DNA of 64,000 nucleotides, taken from NCBI GenBank assembly GCA_028023455.1, contig JAQFVV010012422.1:8840337-8904336 (forward strand), written 5' to 3'. Each line of letters starts with the position of its first letter. Position 1 is the first letter of the stretch. Shown piece after piece: positions 60,952 through 64,000 of the stretch. Under the pieces are notes generated by a model that did no database searches, had not been told where the DNA came from, and saw only the letters and a list, made by a program, of their open reading frames with translations. Position numbers and translations under genes: made by a program. The stretch comes from Epiperipatus broadwayi. Its lineage: Eukaryota > Onychophora > Udeonychophora > Euonychophora > Peripatidae.

Positions 60952-63900
60952 GTAAGTTTCTGTTATAAGTAGTAGCAAATAGTTTTTAAAATAATTATTT
61001 AAAGATTTAAAAAGACAAATTCAGGATTTTTTTTGTTTGTTTATTTTTATGGGAATAAATGTGGATATCAGTGACAAAGCGTGACTTTTTTAGGAACGGA
61101 AGCACATTACATAATCTTTTTTTAATAATGTTTTTATTTTACTTGCTGTAATAATTTTTATGTAATAACTAATACATACATCTAGAAAAATCTGGAATTC
61201 TCTTATTGATATTTTTATTTTCTAAATGCTTATAACATTCTTGTTTTAACTATTAATTACATTTTAGTATTATTTGAACTTCTTAATAATCAACTAATTA
61301 TGCGATGGTCAAACTCATTATTTGCCTTATATAAAAACAATTCAACTATTGGTAAAAAAATTGAAAGTCAACAGATATTCCATATAAAAAATAATGAGTT
61401 TGAATAGTTAATTTTTTTTTTTTTTATGTTTAGCAAAATAATTTAGAAAAATTTTTTTTTACCATTGTATGTGCAACTTGTTGGAACGATTTTGTGAGGT
61501 TGAATATGTACATATTTTAGTGGATTTCATAAAATTGAATTTAGTTTAAGCTTTTGACCTTTTTAGTGAATTCTGCGGAACCAATCATTCTATTCAATAC
61601 ATGAAGCCTTTGTCTCTGGTGGGTAAATTTATACACATACACACACACATATATTTTGAATACATTAGTTAATCAAAAAAAGTAGCCATTTTTGTTTTTA
61701 TTAATAAACAATGAGAATAAGGTTATTCAAATTTGTTACTAATTTGGAATTAAAATCAAATCGAAATTACAAGAATAAAATTGATGAAAATGAAAAGATT
61801 GAAAATAATATTTGGGAGAGAATTGTTAAACAAATTAGGATTTTTAAATATTTGGAAATTAGTATTGTGAGAATTGCAATGAAAAACATTTATTGAAATT
61901 TGAAATAAGACAAAAACTTTGTTAGCTAGTTTGCTTGATGTGTCTTATATTACAGATTATTTAAAAATTGAATAATGAATTTGGAAGGAGATGAAAAATC
62001 TAAGTTGGATGGATAAAGAGTATGTTTGTATAGATATTACATTGTTAGAATTTAAGCAACTTTTTAAATAAATTAATCACATTCTCAAGATATGTTTTAA
62101 AAATAACTGTAAATTATGGTAGATATTATTATTCATATTTTTAAATATTTGTTTTCCACCTATATATTACAGTTTTATAGAAATTTGCTGCAGTTATAAA
62201 TTGGCTCAAGAATTTTGCTAAAAGCTTGGACAAACAATCCTTATTGAAATCTGGAATAACAAGTAAATATATTTTTTTCTTTTGTTTTGTAAAAACAAAA
62301 AAAAAAGATATTAGTATGAAATCAACATATTTCAGTTTCCCCATATCAAAAAAATTAAATAAGTACAGTACATAATTTATTATATTTTTAAAATAGTCTT
62401 TTACATTTTAAAAATAATATGAATTATAATATATTAAATTTCTCTATACTAATTTTTTAAAACAATGTTTAGAGTAAATTTTTGTTTTTGTTTTAATGGA
62501 TTTTTATAGTTTGAGCTTATTTATATTTGATTAACATTTAATATAATAATGTTGATTTCAAACTAATATTTATTATAGAAAAAAAAATATTTACCTTACT
62601 ACTCCTGATTTCTGTAGGTTTAATTTTTTCAACAGTATTACTTGATGTTTAATAATGTTTGTCAGTTCTCTGGCTACAAATATATTTTGTATAAAATTAG
62701 TTAGAATAAACATAAATGGGAAATGCTATACGAAAGACTTTAAAGATATAATAATAAAATTCAAAATAAATAAATTTAATATTTATCTTGATAAGCAATA
62801 GTTTTCTTTAATACCACTTTTGTTTCCTATCTGTTTCCTGGATATTTGAAACTGCAGATAATAGAAAACCCTATGTAGAGTGTTTAACTTACATATACAT
62901 GTTACAATTTAATTTTAAAAGTGAACCCTTTTAGACAGGCAGGCAGTTTTGGCTGGGCAACACCTATTTGTAATTTTCTCCAAATGTTGTGCTTTATCAC
63001 CGACATATTATAATGTAATAATAATAGTTATATAATATTGACTTTTTGTCAAAAAAAAATCAACATAAAATATAAATTCCAAATAGAGCATGAAGATGCT
63101 CTTCGCTAATCTTGAATATCTGGATATATAATTACTAATTGTTATTCTTGCACATGATTCTAAATGAATTTTTATGAGATGGGAACAGACATGACAGTTC
63201 TACAGAAAAGTTGTACATCTTTAATTGCGAAAATTATTTTTATTCTTGAATGAATCACATAATGAATTGCTGGCTTCTAGAAATACTTTTGTAATAGATT
63301 CTTTTACTACGAACATTTTTTTATGTTTTGTTAACACATATTCTCATGAAATGATACAATTGTTGTAGCTTTAGATTTGTTTAATATTAGATGATTGTTG
63401 GGCAGTTAATTGTGACTTAAAATAATTTAACTTCTATTTGTTGTAATTCGTTTTTCACATAAAATCTTTATCAAAATTTATGTTATGACTTTCAGTGTTT
63501 CCTTTTTTTTTTCCTCCGAAGTATCATACTTGCATGATATTTATAACACACATTTTGCATTCACTATTATGAAAAAAAAAAAAAAACTGTTTTTACCATT
63601 CTGTATTATAATTGTATGTCTTTTTTTTTTGCATTTGCTTCAAATATTACATTTCTTAAAATTTATTAAAATTCTGTTTTTTATGATAAATTATTTAAAT
63701 CTGTGCATCTGTTAAAATAAAAAACACTGTTTTCAACTTTGCGACTGTTTGAACCTTATTCAATACTGCTTATTGTGCCTTTTTGTTGCGCAGTGAACAT
63801 ATTCATGTTAATGAATTTATAATCAATGTACACATCATTGGGTATTTTGAATGAAGACTCATGTGTTATCTGACACATTCATCGACTAACCTACCTGACT

Positions 63901-64000
63901 ACACATAGCTGCCTTGATTGTGAAGAGAAGATTGTTGTCTGTAGTAAATATATGTGTGTGAAAAATGTATTTATTTTATATATAGCTATTTAATAGAATG
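60952..64000 (+). other. Intron downstream of exon L, no exon or element recognised
   Basis: AT-rich sequence. I looked for the next NUP210 exon (expected to start in phase 1) and did not find one. Short ORFs here are low-complexity. Confidence 0.55.

Noticed and set aside
63485-63715. 76-codon ORF near the window end as a NUP210 exon or small membrane protein
   Set aside because: Low-complexity F/L/K-rich translation of T and A runs, no splice-phase fit and no similarity.

Overview
This is AT-rich animal nuclear DNA by eye (well over two thirds A+T, with many A/T homopolymers and TA microsatellites). The evidence is one spliced gene with large introns, plus non-LTR (RTE-type), LTR, Penelope-like, hAT-like and other inverted-repeat elements. 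The organism cannot be named. Large AT-rich invertebrate genomes such as arachnids, cephalopods or cnidarians would fit. No bacterial-type gene, operon or CRISPR array is present.

The only host gene I can support is the middle of NUP210/gp210, the nuclear pore membrane glycoprotein, on the + strand. Twelve exons were rebuilt from frame, splice sites and similarity to vertebrate NUP210: 6047-6179, 9508-9636, 12076-12144, 23341-23444, 26993-27133, 27225-27365, 34182-34337, 34416-34524, 35386-35475, 41253-41407, 53404-53515 and 60892-60951. They join in frame into 1399 nt (466 codons plus one base). All splice sites are GT/AG and there is no internal stop. Both ends of the gene lie outside the window. 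Coding sequence is about 2.5% of the 55 kb exon span. Most reported short ORFs elsewhere are chance ORFs in AT-rich introns.

The rest is intron filled with transposon remains. 1-6 kb: a broken minus-strand RTE-type LINE (about 1690-4340). 6.6-8.2 kb: a near-perfect hairpin and a family of foldback repeats. 14.9-21.3 kb: an LTR retrotransposon with 2.2-kb LTRs, a gag-like but pol-less interior, and a hAT MITE in only one LTR. 21.6-22.0 kb: an inverted-repeat MITE. 24.6-25.1 kb: a second LINE fragment. 26.5-26.8 kb: a hAT MITE with an exact 8-bp target duplication. 30.2-32.1 kb: a decayed RTE copy on the + strand. 32.3-32.9 and 54.0-55.4 kb: a palindromic repeat family. 41.6-42.9 kb: an unassigned terminal-inverted-repeat element. 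46.9-49.7 kb: a diverged minus-strand LTR pair. 55.7-57.9 kb: a solo LTR with a 4-bp target duplication. 58.1-60.5 kb: a Penelope-like GIY-YIG fragment between inverted arms, one arm interrupted by a TIR element that itself holds a small hAT element.

I found no multi-gene system. The notable content is the complete exon chain, the dense palindromic and foldback repeats, the nested insertions that give a relative order of events, and the gag-only LTR element.
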